Notes: generated by a model from the sequence alone, not told the origin. A stretch of DNA of 17,518 bases from CAZMHL01 sp045605445 (GCA_045605445.1 JAZUPZ010000027.1:1-17518), one strand, 5' to 3'; positions 1-8,528 are shown, counted from the stretch's first letter. Numbers and translations: made by a program.

Positions 1-449
1 TTTCTCCCGGAGATTGACTGATTTTGGGTAAATTTAATAAAGGGTTCCGTTTCCTCTTCTCTCAAAACCCAATATTTCTGCTCTACAAAAACCGTGCGGT
101 GAAGCTGTCTTGACCGCATACACATCTGGTAGAGGCTTTGTATTCTGTGGGAAGTTAAAACCTTGTCCGATGTAAAAAGTTTGTCATCAAACAGTGACCG
201 TTTACATAAGAAGTTTATAATCTGCCCTGTCTTGTTGGCATCCATGCCAAGCTCCTGCGCCATAATCAGGAAAAAGTCTTCGTCGGTTTTCAGGTAAAAG
301 CCTTCTTTGTATATCTGACAAAGTATGTAAATATAAACCACTATGCCGTCGTTTCCGAACTTTGCTTTTACAACCTTTGTGGCGATTTCATCAAAAAAAT
401 CCGTATCAAAGGAAAAGAAGGAGAGTCCGTTTTTCTGTGCTCTCGCCAT
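1..449 (-). CDS. DUF4373 (Lin1244/Lin1753-like) domain protein, 3' end cut by window edge (left-arm copy)
   Basis: This is the mirror copy of the partial gene at 17070..17518. It encodes the first 149 residues of a protein with the DUF4373 N-terminal signature (a KFG-DGI-YIYILC-IY-EG-Y-type motif near residues 31-53). Such proteins are frequent on phages and integrative elements of Firmicutes and resemble replication-initiation or DNA-binding winged-helix proteins. The start is ATG at 449, preceded by an AGAAAGGAAAG purine-rich ribosome binding site. The gene runs off base 1, so the C-terminal part is missing. The copy is probably an artefactual duplicate. Confidence 0.8.
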   Translation of the reverse strand, partial: MARAQKNGLSFFSFDTDFFDEIATKVVKAKFGNDGIVVYIYILCQIYKEGFYLKTDEDFFLIMAQELGMDANKTGQIINFLCKRSLFDDKLFTSDKVLTSHRIQSLYQMCMRSRQLHRTVFVEQKYWVLREEETEPFIKFTQNQSISGR

Positions 450-489
450 TTTTTCTTTCCTTTCTTAAGCATTATTATGCTCCGAAAAG

Positions 490-519
490 ATTATACTCCA
501 TTTCCTTTATGACATTCAA
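490..519 (-). promoter_or_regulatory. Sigma-A-type promoter of the DUF4373 gene (left-arm copy)
   Basis: Read on the minus strand, TTGAAT and TATAAT are separated by 18 nt, about 40 nt upstream of the ATG at 449. Two direct ATGTCAT repeats overlap the -35 box. Mirror of 17000..17029. Confidence 0.55.
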
Positions 520-581
520 TGACATCTTTTTTTAAATGCAAAGACAACTTAAGCCGTGCACTTGTTTCTTATCAGTTAAGT

Positions 582-732
582 TTGCCTCCGGCAAGTGATG
601 TTATCTTCAATAGTGATGTTTACTCTGTAAGTGATGTTTCGCCTGTCGGCGAAGCGCAAACTTTACTTCACTTTTATAAAAAACTTCACTGCTTTATGCA
701 ACTTCACTTTGAACTTTAGTTCAAAACATCAC
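582..732. repeat. Array of mini-hairpins with 18-nt-spaced 7-nt linkers (left-arm copy)
   Basis: On this strand GTGATGT occurs at 595, 613 and 631, exactly 18 nt apart. CTTCAC, the reverse complement of GTGAAG, occurs at 666, 684 and 702, also exactly 18 nt apart. Each interval between linkers holds a different short inverted repeat. Mirror of 16787..16937, where the units are described one by one. Confidence 0.85.
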
Positions 733-734
733 AT

Positions 735-769
735 AAAAAAACGCCCCACCGACCGAAGCCGATAGGGCG
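735..769 (-). terminator. Rho-independent terminator after the orphan membrane-anchored gene (left-arm copy)
   Basis: Read on the minus strand, a 12-bp GC-rich stem (with G-T pairs) closes a TTCG loop and is followed by seven T residues. Mirror of 16750..16784. Confidence 0.9.
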
Positions 770-818
770 GAAATAAAGTTTTGTTTAATTAAATTGTGCC
801 AAACGGCTCGTTCCCGTG

Positions 819-1406
819 TTACCCCTTCTTCGCAACCATTTCATTCACAGGGTATTTATGTGTGTGTTTTCCAATTCCTTTTAATCCATTGCCTGTAATT
901 TGATAAAAGGGTCCCGTAAAGTATGAAATTTGTGCTTCCGACTGTGCGAAACACTTTATAACATCTTCATCAGATATATCTCTTTTATTGACAAGAATAA
1001 ACTGTCGATAATATGAACAGGTTTCGTTTGCATTTATAAACACATTCTTATCTGAAAAACCATCATTGTAGGAAAGAATCTTTTTTTGCAAATTCTTATC
1101 AAATTCATATGTAATTCGCACATCATCCATAGAAATATTTTCTGAATTATTTGTTATTACATAGTTTACTGAAATTTCGCAATATTCTTGAGGATTTTTT
1201 AAAACGTTTTCAGCATTTTCTTTAGGAATAGCACTTTCGTTGTACATATTTTTATCTTTTATTTGTTTTAACGTTGACTCAGATATGGAGTTTATCTTAA
1301 GTTCCGAAACAGTTATTACAAAATCTTTGTTTTTGGGACATAGCCCTACAACGATAAATATAATGCAAATAAATATGCCTGCTGTACAAATTAAGATTCT
1401 TTTCAC
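819..1406 (-). CDS. Hypothetical membrane-anchored extracytoplasmic protein (left-arm copy)
   Basis: Mirror copy of 16113..16700, a 195-residue protein of unknown function. It has one N-terminal hydrophobic segment (about residues 4-22) and a hydrophilic remainder predicted to lie outside the membrane. The GTG start at 1406 is chosen because AAGGAG lies 9 nt upstream. A longer reading to 1535 would pass through the terminator hairpin of the upstream operon. It is noticeably more AT-rich than the neighbouring glg genes. Confidence 0.7.
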   Translation of the reverse strand: MKRILICTAGIFICIIFIVVGLCPKNKDFVITVSELKINSISESTLKQIKDKNMYNESAIPKENAENVLKNPQEYCEISVNYVITNNSENISMDDVRITYEFDKNLQKKILSYNDGFSDKNVFINANETCSYYRQFILVNKRDISDEDVIKCFAQSEAQISYFTGPFYQITGNGLKGIGKHTHKYPVNEMVAKKG

Positions 1407-1483
1407 CCAAATCATCTCCTTTTCATCCGGGAGTATACACTGTTTTATTCGACAGGAAGATTTAAAATCCTTTTTTAAGAACG

Positions 1484-1527
1484 AAAAAGCAAGCAACAGA
1501 GCTGTCCCCGAAAGAAACAGCTCTGTT
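1484..1527 (-). terminator. Terminator-like hairpin after glgD (left-arm copy)
   Basis: Read on the minus strand, AACAGAGCTGT pairs with ACAGCTCTGTT across an 11-nt loop, and a T-run follows six bases later. Mirror of 15992..16035. Confidence 0.6.
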
Positions 1528-1618
1528 TTTAACATTCGTTTTCAATTTGTCGGAAATCGCCAAACTCTGCATTTTTTCTCTTTTGGCGTTCCGGACTTTT
1601 TTACATTCCCTTTAAGGC

Positions 1619-2728
1619 TTAATATTTTTTCTTTTCAAGCACCAGAGGGTAGTCTTTGGGGCATTCTGCCTTCATTTCGTCTTTTACGATTACGCCTTTA
1701 TCGACAATTACGTTTTTAAGGCGGGCATTTTTACCGATATGAACATTCTGGAGAATGATACAGCCTTCCAGCTCTGCACCCTCTTCGATTACCGCATTTC
1801 TTGAAATTACGCAGGTTTTAACCTTTCCCTTTATAACCGCGCCTTCGGCAACGAGAGAATGTTTAACATCGCTTCCTTCAAGATATTTGGTAGGCGGACA
1901 ATCTTTTGTTTTTGTATAAACGGGATTGTTTTTGCTGAAGAGCTCGCCAACCGTTGCAATATCGAGCATTTCCATATTTGTTTCGTAATAGCTTTTAATT
2001 GAATTGATACATCTTACATAGCCTTTGAATTCAAAAGCCGTTACGTTGTATCTCATAACATTATTATAAACAAAGCGTTTGAAATCGTTTTTTATGCCCT
2101 TCTTTGCAGCTTCATACATAAACTCAAGAAGCAGGCTTTTTTTCATTACGAAAATTTCCATACTTATATCTGCATCAGTTTCGATACCGATATTTTTAAC
2201 GGTTTTTACAACTCTGCCCTCTTCGTTTATTTTAAGTATATCGCAGCCGTTGAAGCTTTCGTCGGCATTGTTTATTTTTTTATAAACAACGGTTATGTCG
2301 GCTCCTGTTTTCTCGAAATGCTCAACCGCCTGTTCAAGGTCCATATTACAGAGCATATAGGAGGAAGCAAGGATAACGTTTTCGCCGTCTGACCTGCTTA
2401 AAAAGTTAATACTGTTTTCAAACTGTTCCAGGTCGTAGCCGGAATTTCCGCCCAGAAGGTTATGCTGGAAGAGGAAAAGACCGTCGTTCTTTCTGTCAAG
2501 GTCCCAGGGCTTTCCGCTGCTTAAGTGGTCATCAAGAGAACGGGTGAACTTATTTGAAAATACGCTGATTGAGGTTATACCCGCGTTTACCATATTGGAG
2601 AGCATAAAGTCGATAACTCTATATCTTCCCGCAACGGGAACTGTTCCGATTGGTCTTATACCCGTAAGGCTTCTTATGTCCTTTTCATCTTCTTCAAGAT
2701 TTATTATACCCATATAGTTTCTCAGCAT
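1619..2728 (-). CDS. glgD: GlgD, regulatory partner of glucose-1-phosphate adenylyltransferase (left-arm copy)
   Basis: Mirror copy of 14791..15900 (369 residues). It is a nucleotidyltransferase-fold protein related to GlgC but lacking the glycine-rich nucleotide-binding loop, as is usual for GlgD, which is thought to modulate GlgC in a heterotetramer. It starts one base after the glgC stop, with GGAGGTG 7 nt upstream of the ATG at 2728. Last gene of glgB-glgC-glgD. Confidence 0.93.
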   Translation of the reverse strand: MLRNYMGIINLEEDEKDIRSLTGIRPIGTVPVAGRYRVIDFMLSNMVNAGITSISVFSNKFTRSLDDHLSSGKPWDLDRKNDGLFLFQHNLLGGNSGYDLEQFENSINFLSRSDGENVILASSYMLCNMDLEQAVEHFEKTGADITVVYKKINNADESFNGCDILKINEEGRVVKTVKNIGIETDADISMEIFVMKKSLLLEFMYEAAKKGIKNDFKRFVYNNVMRYNVTAFEFKGYVRCINSIKSYYETNMEMLDIATVGELFSKNNPVYTKTKDCPPTKYLEGSDVKHSLVAEGAVIKGKVKTCVISRNAVIEEGAELEGCIILQNVHIGKNARLKNVIVDKGVIVKDEMKAECPKDYPLVLEKKKY

Positions 2729-2729
2729 A

Positions 2730-3878
2730 TCATTTCACCTCCGGTTTTACATTTTTATTGTCGTCGATTAAAACAACCTCTTCGCCGTCGCCAATCTTAT
2801 TCGGGCCGTTGATAACCGCCTTTGTTCCCACAATTGCCTTATCAACCACCGTATCGGAAAGGATTCGGCTGTTATTCATAATAACGCTGTTTTTAACTAC
2901 GGCATTTTCGGCAACGTAAACGCCGGGGAAAATAACCGAGTTTTCAACCCTACCGAGAATAACTGTGCCCTCAGACACAAGGCTGTTTTCAATTTTTGCA
3001 TTTTCGCCGATATACTGAGGAGGAAGAACTGTTGATTTTGTATAAATCTTCCACTTGTCATCGTAAAGATTAAGCTCGTTATCGGGCTTGATTAAGTCCA
3101 TATTTGCATCCCATATGCTGTCAATTGTTCCGATGTCTCTCCAATAGCCGTCAAAGGGGTAAGCATAAAGCTTTTTGCCCGAATTGAGCATTGCGGGAAT
3201 TATGTTTTTGCCGAAGTCGTGAGCTGAATCTTCAAGCTTTGCGTCCTCGGTAAGATATTTTTTAAGTACCTTGTATGAGAAAATATAAATACCCATTGAT
3301 GCAAGAGTGCTCTTCGGCTTGGGCGGTTTTTCCTCAAACTCGTTTATTCTCAGGTCTTTATCGGTGTTCATAATGCCGAATCTTTTTGCTTCTTCAAGAG
3401 AAACGTCGATAACCGCAATGGTTGCATCGGCGCCCTGCTCCTTGTGATAATCCAGCATTTTTGAGTAGTCCATTTTATAAATATGGTCACCGGAAAGGAT
3501 AAGAACATAATCAGGGTCGTAATTATCCATAAAATACATATTCTGATAAATTGCATCGGCAGTACCCTTGTACCAGTCGCCGCCCTGCTCCTCCATATAA
3601 GGCGGGAGAACGGAAACGCCGCCGTTTGAAACGTCGAGATCCCAGGGTTTTCCTACGCCGATATGGGCATTGAGCGCCCAGGGCTTATACTGGGTCATGA
3701 TACCAATGGTATCAATTCCCGAGTTTGCACAGTTGCTGAGTACAAAGTCAACAATTTTATATTTTCCGCCAAAGGCAACAGCAGGTTTCGCTACGTTTTT
3801 CGTAAGCGATTTAAGACGAGAGCCCTGACCCCCTGCAAGAATCATTGCCACCATTTCTTTTTTGAACAAAGCTTTCAT
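2730..3878 (-). CDS. glgC: Glucose-1-phosphate adenylyltransferase GlgC (left-arm copy)
   Basis: Mirror copy of 13641..14789 (382 residues). The enzyme makes ADP-glucose and pyrophosphate from ATP and glucose-1-phosphate, the committed step of bacterial glycogen synthesis. The AGGQGSR loop, GDH and FEEKP motifs are present, followed by a C-terminal left-handed beta-helix. The ATG at 3878 abuts its purine-rich ribosome binding site, so TTG at 3869 may be the true start. Confidence 0.95.
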   Translation of the reverse strand: MKALFKKEMVAMILAGGQGSRLKSLTKNVAKPAVAFGGKYKIVDFVLSNCANSGIDTIGIMTQYKPWALNAHIGVGKPWDLDVSNGGVSVLPPYMEEQGGDWYKGTADAIYQNMYFMDNYDPDYVLILSGDHIYKMDYSKMLDYHKEQGADATIAVIDVSLEEAKRFGIMNTDKDLRINEFEEKPPKPKSTLASMGIYIFSYKVLKKYLTEDAKLEDSAHDFGKNIIPAMLNSGKKLYAYPFDGYWRDIGTIDSIWDANMDLIKPDNELNLYDDKWKIYTKSTVLPPQYIGENAKIENSLVSEGTVILGRVENSVIFPGVYVAENAVVKNSVIMNNSRILSDTVVDKAIVGTKAVINGPNKIGDGEEVVLIDDNKNVKPEVK

Positions 3879-3907
3879 CCCTTTCTTAGGATTTTTTCTA
3901 ACCGTCG

Positions 3908-5800
3908 TTATTTTTTCAAGGGACGGTATTCATGAGGCTTTAAAACCAGCCCGCCAAAGGGCGGAAGATTTATATTTACGCTGAAGGGCATCTCCCCCTC
4001 CGGTTCAACCGACGGCGAAATGATTCCGCGGTTAAGACCGTTGCCTCCTCCGTAAATAACATTATCGGTATTCATAATTTCTTCATAATCGCAGAATTTC
4101 GGAACACCGGTTTTATATTGCTGAGCGACAGGCGTAAAGTTAATTACCGTAACAAGAAATTCCGATTTGTCCTTTGAATATCTTGCGTAAGACAAAACAC
4201 TTCTGTCTCTGTCGTTTGCATTACACCAGGAAAAGCCGTCCCAGGAGCCCTCGTTATCCCAAAGACATTTTTGCTTCAGGTACATATTATTTATATCTCC
4301 GATACAGGTTTTTTCCTGTGTGTATTCATCATATTGCAAAAGCTTCCACTCCAGAGGCTCGTAAAAACGCCACTCAAGAGCGTGGGCAAATTCGTTGCCC
4401 ATAAACATAAGCTTTTTACCCGGCATTGTGTACATATAAAGCACATAAGAACGAAGCTGGGCAAATTTGTCCCTTCTGTAGCCGGGCATTTTTTCAACAA
4501 GGGAGCATTTGCCGTGAACCACCTCGTCGTGAGACAGGGGCAGAACAAAGTTCTCGTTAAAGGCGTAAAACAGCGGGAAGGTCATTTTATCGTGAATTCC
4601 CTTTCTGAAGATAGGGTCAAGCTTCATATAGGAAAGGCTGTCGTTCATCCAGCCCATATTCCACTTGAAGGTAAAACCCAGCCCGCCCTCTTCAACAGAG
4701 CGGGTTACCCCCGGGAACTGAGAAGAGTCTTCAGCAAACATAAGATTGTTTTTAAAGAGCTTTTTAACTGTATAATTAAGCTTTTTGATAAATTCAATAC
4801 CCTCGATTTTGTCAAAGCCCCCATAATTGTTCATAAGCTCGGGACGGGGGTCCTTGCAGAAAATGTTTGACAAAATGTTTGCAACGGCATCTGCCCTTAT
4901 TCCGTCAACGTTATACATTTCCATAAAGAAAACAACGTTTGAAACAAGGAAGGAAACAACCTGAGGCCTGGTAAAGTCGAAATTAAGGGTTCCCCAGCCG
5001 GGATTGTCCGCAAGAAACTCGTTTGCATATTCATAAAGAGGCGTTCCGTCGAAAAGCCTTAAGCCGTGGTCATCGCGGCAGAAGTGCCCCGGAACCCAGT
5101 CTAAAATTACTCCGATTCCCGCCGAGTGAAGAAATTCAACAAGATACTGAAAATCCTCCGGGTCGCCATATCTTGAGGTTACTGCATAATAGCCCGTTGT
5201 CTGATACCCCCAGGAGGCATCGAGAGGATACTCCGAAAGAGGCAGAAACTCAACGAAATTATAACCCATCTGAAGAAGATGATTTGTAAGGAAAGGCGCT
5301 ATTTCCCTGTAGGTGTAAAACTCGCCGTCCTCCTTCTGCATAAAGGAGCCGATATGAACCTCGTAAATATTAACCGGGCTTTCATAAATATTTCTGTTTT
5401 CCTTAAGCTTTTCGTATTTTTCATCGGGCTCTGGCTTTTTAAGGTCCCACACCACCGAGGCGGTATCAGGTCTTAACTGGCTTTTAACCCCGTAAGGGTC
5501 TGCCTTTAAAAAGCCCCTTCCGTTATTTTCAATATAAAACTTATAAACCTCGCCCTTGCCGATTCCCTCAACAAAAGCATACCATATTCCGTCCTTTGCC
5601 CACTGAGCCTTGTTTTTGCCTCTGTCCCAGCCGTTAAAATCCCCGCAAACAGAAACAAAGGTGGCAGACGGCGCAAAAACCGCAAACTCCACCCCATTAT
5701 CTTTAATATGCGCACCAAGAAAACGATAAGCATGTGCACTATCGCCTCTGCTGAATTTTTCTATTTCTTCGTTAAATCTTTCTATAAAGCTTTTTGTCAT
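3908..5800 (-). CDS. glgB: 1,4-alpha-glucan branching enzyme GlgB (left-arm copy)
   Basis: Mirror copy of 11719..13611 (630 residues). It is a GH13 branching enzyme with an N-terminal CBM48 domain and an intact catalytic triad (Asp304, Glu357, Asp425). It introduces alpha-1,6 branches into glycogen. The ATG at 5800 is preferred over the in-frame GTG at 5809 because AGGTGA is spaced 5 nt from it. First gene of the glgB-glgC-glgD operon. Confidence 0.96.
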   Translation of the reverse strand: MTKSFIERFNEEIEKFSRGDSAHAYRFLGAHIKDNGVEFAVFAPSATFVSVCGDFNGWDRGKNKAQWAKDGIWYAFVEGIGKGEVYKFYIENNGRGFLKADPYGVKSQLRPDTASVVWDLKKPEPDEKYEKLKENRNIYESPVNIYEVHIGSFMQKEDGEFYTYREIAPFLTNHLLQMGYNFVEFLPLSEYPLDASWGYQTTGYYAVTSRYGDPEDFQYLVEFLHSAGIGVILDWVPGHFCRDDHGLRLFDGTPLYEYANEFLADNPGWGTLNFDFTRPQVVSFLVSNVVFFMEMYNVDGIRADAVANILSNIFCKDPRPELMNNYGGFDKIEGIEFIKKLNYTVKKLFKNNLMFAEDSSQFPGVTRSVEEGGLGFTFKWNMGWMNDSLSYMKLDPIFRKGIHDKMTFPLFYAFNENFVLPLSHDEVVHGKCSLVEKMPGYRRDKFAQLRSYVLYMYTMPGKKLMFMGNEFAHALEWRFYEPLEWKLLQYDEYTQEKTCIGDINNMYLKQKCLWDNEGSWDGFSWCNANDRDRSVLSYARYSKDKSEFLVTVINFTPVAQQYKTGVPKFCDYEEIMNTDNVIYGGGNGLNRGIISPSVEPEGEMPFSVNINLPPFGGLVLKPHEYRPLKK

Positions 5801-5826
5801 AAGTATCACCTGTTGTTTCTATTATT

Positions 5827-5855
5827 ATTTTATTACTACTGGTAATTATTTTCAA
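5827..5855 (-). promoter_or_regulatory. Putative promoter of the glgBCD operon (left-arm copy)
   Basis: Read on the minus strand, TTGAAA and TAAAAT are separated by 17 nt just upstream of glgB. An ATTAC-N5-GTAAT dyad lies in the spacer and touches the -10 box. Mirror of 11664..11692. Confidence 0.5.
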
Positions 5856-5910
5856 TAAAGATGTACGTTTTTTATAAATTTTCATTAAGTTTTTCGTCAT
5901 TTTGCACAAA

Positions 5911-6186
5911 TTATGCCTGCAAAACAATTTGAAGAAGGAGAATAATTGCAATTCCCGGAATTCCCAGCAGTCCCGCAACCGTTGCAGTTACCGCATTTAT
6001 TCCTATCTGCAGACCTATAACCGCTCCCGCAAGGTTGAAAATAAAAAGAACAATTCCTCCGCAAACCGCATTGACAAGCAGCTTAAAGGCAATTCTCACC
6101 GGCGTGAAAAACACCTTGAGAAGCATAAACAGAATTACAAGCCCCACTGCATATGCAATTATTATATTATCTCCGCTGAGTCCCAT
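5911..6186 (-). CDS. bofA: BofA family pro-sigma-K processing inhibitor (left-arm copy)
   Basis: Mirror copy of 11333..11608. It is a 91-residue, highly hydrophobic membrane protein carrying the conserved C-terminal GINAVTA and GLLGIPG signature of the BofA family. BofA inhibits the intramembrane protease that activates sigma-K during sporulation in Bacillus. The ATG at 6186 is chosen because AAGGGG is 9 nt upstream. Confidence 0.85.
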   Translation of the reverse strand: MGLSGDNIIIAYAVGLVILFMLLKVFFTPVRIAFKLLVNAVCGGIVLFIFNLAGAVIGLQIGINAVTATVAGLLGIPGIAIILLLQIVLQA

Positions 6187-6250
6187 AAGCACAAACCCCT
6201 TTTTACAGCCTGTTAAATTCTATGCGGTTTGTCCTTAATATATTCCCTCT

Positions 6251-7123
6251 CTACCTGTCGCTCAAAATAAAATCCCTTACCCTGTTGCCGTAGTCCTCTC
6301 TTTTCTTGAGGGCTGATTCGCAATGTCCCGCCTCTTCGCAAATCCAGAGATATTTTTTTGAGGAGGTGTTTTCATAAAGCTCGTAAACCCCCGCAGAGCT
6401 TATAAAATCGTCCTTTTCGCCGTGGATATACAAAACGGGGCACTCTATTTTTCTGACAAGCTGAGCGGTGTTCGTTTCCGAAAGAGAATATCCGCAACGA
6501 AGCCTTACCGCAAGACGTACCAGGAAAAACACCGGTTTTACCGGCAGATGATATTCCCTTTTTATCTGCTTTTTTATAACCTCCGCCCCGTTGGCATAGG
6601 CACAGTCGGAAATTACTCCCGAAACTTTTTTGTCCGTATCCGCCGCGGTCATAAGGGCAGTTGCGGCGCCCATTGAAATTCCGTGAAGAAAAATTTTTAC
6701 CCTCTCGCCGAACATTTCCTTTACATAATCAATCCAGAGGGCAATGTCCTTTTTTTCAAGACAGCCAAAGCCTACAAAATTTCCCTTGCTCCTGCCGTGG
6801 CACCTCATATCCGGCGCTAAAACCGAACAGCCCAGCTCGTTGTAATAATACTCGGCAAAGGGCTCCATAAGGCTGTGATTTCCCCGATAGCCGTGAAGAA
6901 GAATCACCACCGTTCCTGTGTTTTTTTCGTTTATAAAAAAATAACCCTTCAGTTCAACGCCGTCAAAGGATATTATGCTCTTTTCCTCCGGTTCCGGAAG
7001 CTTCAGCTTTTCCTTTACAAAGCTTTCTTCAAGGCTTCCTCTTCTTCCGAAGCCGCCGGAAAAAAGCTCGTTGAAAACAAGCAGAGGAAAAACTACTGAA
7101 CATATTATTACGGGAATTATCAT
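6251..7123 (-). CDS. Alpha/beta hydrolase (left-arm copy)
   Basis: Mirror copy of 10396..11268 (290 residues). It is a membrane-anchored alpha/beta hydrolase with an HGYRGN oxyanion motif, a GISMG nucleophile elbow (Ser150), an acidic residue in GEKDDF, and His267. It is probably a serine esterase or peptidase-like hydrolase of unknown substrate. AGGAGTG lies 7 nt upstream of the ATG at 7123. Confidence 0.88.
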   Translation of the reverse strand: MIIPVIICSVVFPLLVFNELFSGGFGRRGSLEESFVKEKLKLPEPEEKSIISFDGVELKGYFFINEKNTGTVVILLHGYRGNHSLMEPFAEYYYNELGCSVLAPDMRCHGRSKGNFVGFGCLEKKDIALWIDYVKEMFGERVKIFLHGISMGAATALMTAADTDKKVSGVISDCAYANGAEVIKKQIKREYHLPVKPVFFLVRLAVRLRCGYSLSETNTAQLVRKIECPVLYIHGEKDDFISSAGVYELYENTSSKKYLWICEEAGHCESALKKREDYGNRVRDFILSDR

Positions 7124-7165
7124 TTTTTCACTCCTTTTTTATATTACTTTGCCCTTAAATTTTAA

Positions 7166-7194
7166 GAATATCATCAATTTTTCGGGTAATAATA
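7166..7194 (+). promoter_or_regulatory. Possible forespore-sigma-like promoter for the DUF1540 gene
   Basis: GAATA at 7166..7170 is followed after 17 nt by AATAATA at 7188..7194. This resembles the sigma-G pattern (GHATR, then CATNMTA) with one mismatch in the -10 box. The overlapping GGTAATAATA also resembles a sigma-F -10 element. No convincing sigma-A boxes were found in this 92-base divergent intergenic region. The predicted leader before the ATG at 7216 would be very short, which weakens the call. The mirror copy is at 10325..10353. Confidence 0.28.
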
Positions 7195-7215
7195 TTTTCG
7201 AAAGGAGTGAATTTT

Positions 7216-7545
7216 ATGAAAAATCATACAGTTAATTGCAAGGTTACCGACTGTATTTATAACGACAGTCAGAAATGTACAAGCCCGGGAATTCATATCG
7301 GCGGAAGAGAGGCAAAGGATGCCGTTGAAACCAAGTGCGACACCTTTACCACAAGAGCCAACGCCTTTACCAATATGACCGGCGACCATACAAACGCTAC
7401 TAAAATCGACTGCAAATCCGTTGAATGTAAATACAACGACGACTGCAAGTGCCAGCTTGATTCTATTTCCGTAAGCTGCACCTGTTCAGCCTGCAGCTGT
7501 TCAAGCGTTGAAGAAACCTACTGTGGCTCTTTTATGAAGGACTGA
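7216..7545 (+). CDS. DUF1540 domain protein, two cysteine-rich domains
   Basis: This is a 109-residue soluble protein with no signal peptide. It carries two DUF1540 units. The first has Cys8, Cys13, Cys21 and Cys41 in the family pattern C-x4-C-x-YN-x5-C, then GIHIGG and a C-DTF end. The second has Cys66, Cys71, Cys77 and Cys79 with the same K-YND-type turn, followed by an unusually dense cluster (Cys88, 90, 93, 95 and 103). Thirteen cysteines in all suggest metal binding, but the family function is unknown. ATG at 7216 is chosen over the in-frame GTG at 7207 because AAAGGAGTG (7201..7209) is then the ribosome binding site with normal spacing. The gene diverges from the alpha/beta hydrolase and ends in a strong terminator. 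Confidence 0.88.
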   Translation: MKNHTVNCKVTDCIYNDSQKCTSPGIHIGGREAKDAVETKCDTFTTRANAFTNMTGDHTNATKIDCKSVECKYNDDCKCQLDSISVSCTCSACSCSSVEETYCGSFMKD

Positions 7546-7560
7546 TCCCCCTCTTAAAGC

Positions 7561-7607
7561 AACTCCTCTCAGGTGCTTTTTCGGCATTTGAGAGGAGTTT
7601 GTTTTTT
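7561..7607 (+). terminator. Rho-independent terminator after the DUF1540 gene
   Basis: AACTCCTCTCA (7561..7571) pairs perfectly with TGAGAGGAGTT (7589..7599). A smaller GTGC/GCAT pairing is possible inside the loop, and six T residues follow at 7602..7607. It starts 15 bases after the DUF1540 stop codon. Confidence 0.92.
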
Positions 7608-7610
7608 CTC

Positions 7611-7639
7611 TTGCATATAAACACTTTCTGTGCTATAAT
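7611..7639 (+). promoter_or_regulatory. Sigma-A-type promoter of the PHP gene
   Basis: TTGCAT at 7611..7616 and a perfect TATAAT at 7634..7639 are separated by 17 nt. It lies directly after the preceding terminator and gives a leader of about 28 nt to the PHP start. This is the clearest promoter in the segment. Confidence 0.85.
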
Positions 7640-7673
7640 TCCCCTGTTCAATATTACCAAAAGGAGAATTATT

Positions 7674-8507
7674 ATGATTCATTCAGACTGGCACATTCAC
7701 AGCGAACATTCTTACGATGCAAAAACGCCCCTTGAAACCATTGCAAAAAACGCAATTGAGCAGGGTCTTGATTTTGTCGGCATTACAGACCACGCAAATT
7801 TTAACGACGAAAAGTTTCTGGGCGATTTAAACAGCTCTGTAAAAGGAGTTAAGGAGCTTAAGGGAAAATATCCCTTTATGATTCAGGGCGTTGAGCTTAC
7901 GCCTATTGAAAAGCCCGAGTTTGATTACATAAAGAAAACAGGCACAAGAGAGGGCTATGTTGCGCCTGTTCAGGATAAGCCCTTTGAAATTGAGCTTGCC
8001 TGCACAAAAGAAGAGCTTAAAGCTCTTGGCGTACGCTATGCAATCGGCGCGGCACATTGGAGAGTTGATATTCCAAATGCCAAAAGCCTTACTCCCGACC
8101 TTGATGCAAGCATAAAGGAGTGGTACCGTCAGCAGATGTACCTTGCCTGCGACGAAAGAGTTACCATTTTAGGCCACCCCTGGTATCACGGCAGAAGCTT
8201 GTGGTATGAAGACTTTTCCCTTATTCCCCGTTCAATGAATATGGACATTGCGGCGGCATTAAAGGAAAACAAAAAATTTGTTGAGTGTAATTCTCACTTT
8301 TTCTGGCACGAAAAAGCAACAGAAAAGTTCCGCAGTCAGTATGCAGAATTCTTAAGAGAGCTTTTTGAAATGGGAATCCCCGTAACCTACGGCTCCGATG
8401 ACCATAACGGCTACATTGACGAACGCAAAACCGTCGAAAAGTATCTCTCCGCCGCAGGCTTCAAAGATGGCGATATTTATACCCTTTCCGAAAAGGATTT
8501 GTGGTAG
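7674..8507 (+). CDS. PHP-domain phosphoesterase (histidinol-phosphatase-like)
   Basis: This is a 277-residue protein of the polymerase-and-histidinol-phosphatase metal-dependent hydrolase superfamily. Visible metal-ligand motifs are D-x-H-x-H (Asp5, His7, His9), His12, the ITDH motif (Asp39, His40), Glu74 in GVEL, a GAAHW histidine, an ILGHPWYH motif, and a C-terminal YGSDDHNG motif. All the expected metal ligands seem intact. The length matches histidinol phosphatases (HisK/HisJ class), but no his genes are nearby and these proteins vary in substrate, so histidinol phosphate is only one candidate. ATG at 7674 is chosen over an upstream in-frame start at 7599 because AAGGAG lies 7 nt before it and the promoter (7611..7639) lies between the two. 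The gene is transcribed alone, with its own promoter and a downstream terminator. Confidence 0.9.
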   Translation: MIHSDWHIHSEHSYDAKTPLETIAKNAIEQGLDFVGITDHANFNDEKFLGDLNSSVKGVKELKGKYPFMIQGVELTPIEKPEFDYIKKTGTREGYVAPVQDKPFEIELACTKEELKALGVRYAIGAAHWRVDIPNAKSLTPDLDASIKEWYRQQMYLACDERVTILGHPWYHGRSLWYEDFSLIPRSMNMDIAAALKENKKFVECNSHFFWHEKATEKFRSQYAEFLRELFEMGIPVTYGSDDHNGYIDERKTVEKYLSAAGFKDGDIYTLSEKDLW

Positions 8508-8528
8508 TGTTCTGAAGTTACGCAAAAG

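Noticed and set aside
519..719. 66-residue frame through the hairpin array, showing a six-residue periodicity (SDV repeats)
   Set aside because: The period is a by-product of the 18-nt repeat, since 18 nt is six codons. The frame starts in the DUF4373 promoter and lacks a ribosome binding site.
582..732. CRISPR array
   Set aside because: The conserved part is only 7 nt and the intervals are short palindromes of about 11 nt, so the repeats are too short and the spacers are not spacer-like. No cas genes are present.
1240..1719. 159-residue frame antisense to the orphan gene and the end of glgD (mirror at 15800..16279)
   Set aside because: It crosses a terminator and the ends of two better-supported genes, and has no start signal.
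4271..4870. 199-residue frame antisense to glgB (mirror at 12649..13248)
   Set aside because: It lies entirely inside the well-supported glgB gene on the opposite strand, with no family resemblance and no ribosome binding site.
7599..7673. Longer PHP protein starting at 7599
   Set aside because: The extra 25 codons would cover the terminator tail and the promoter (7611..7639). The ATG at 7674 has a proper AAGGAG site.
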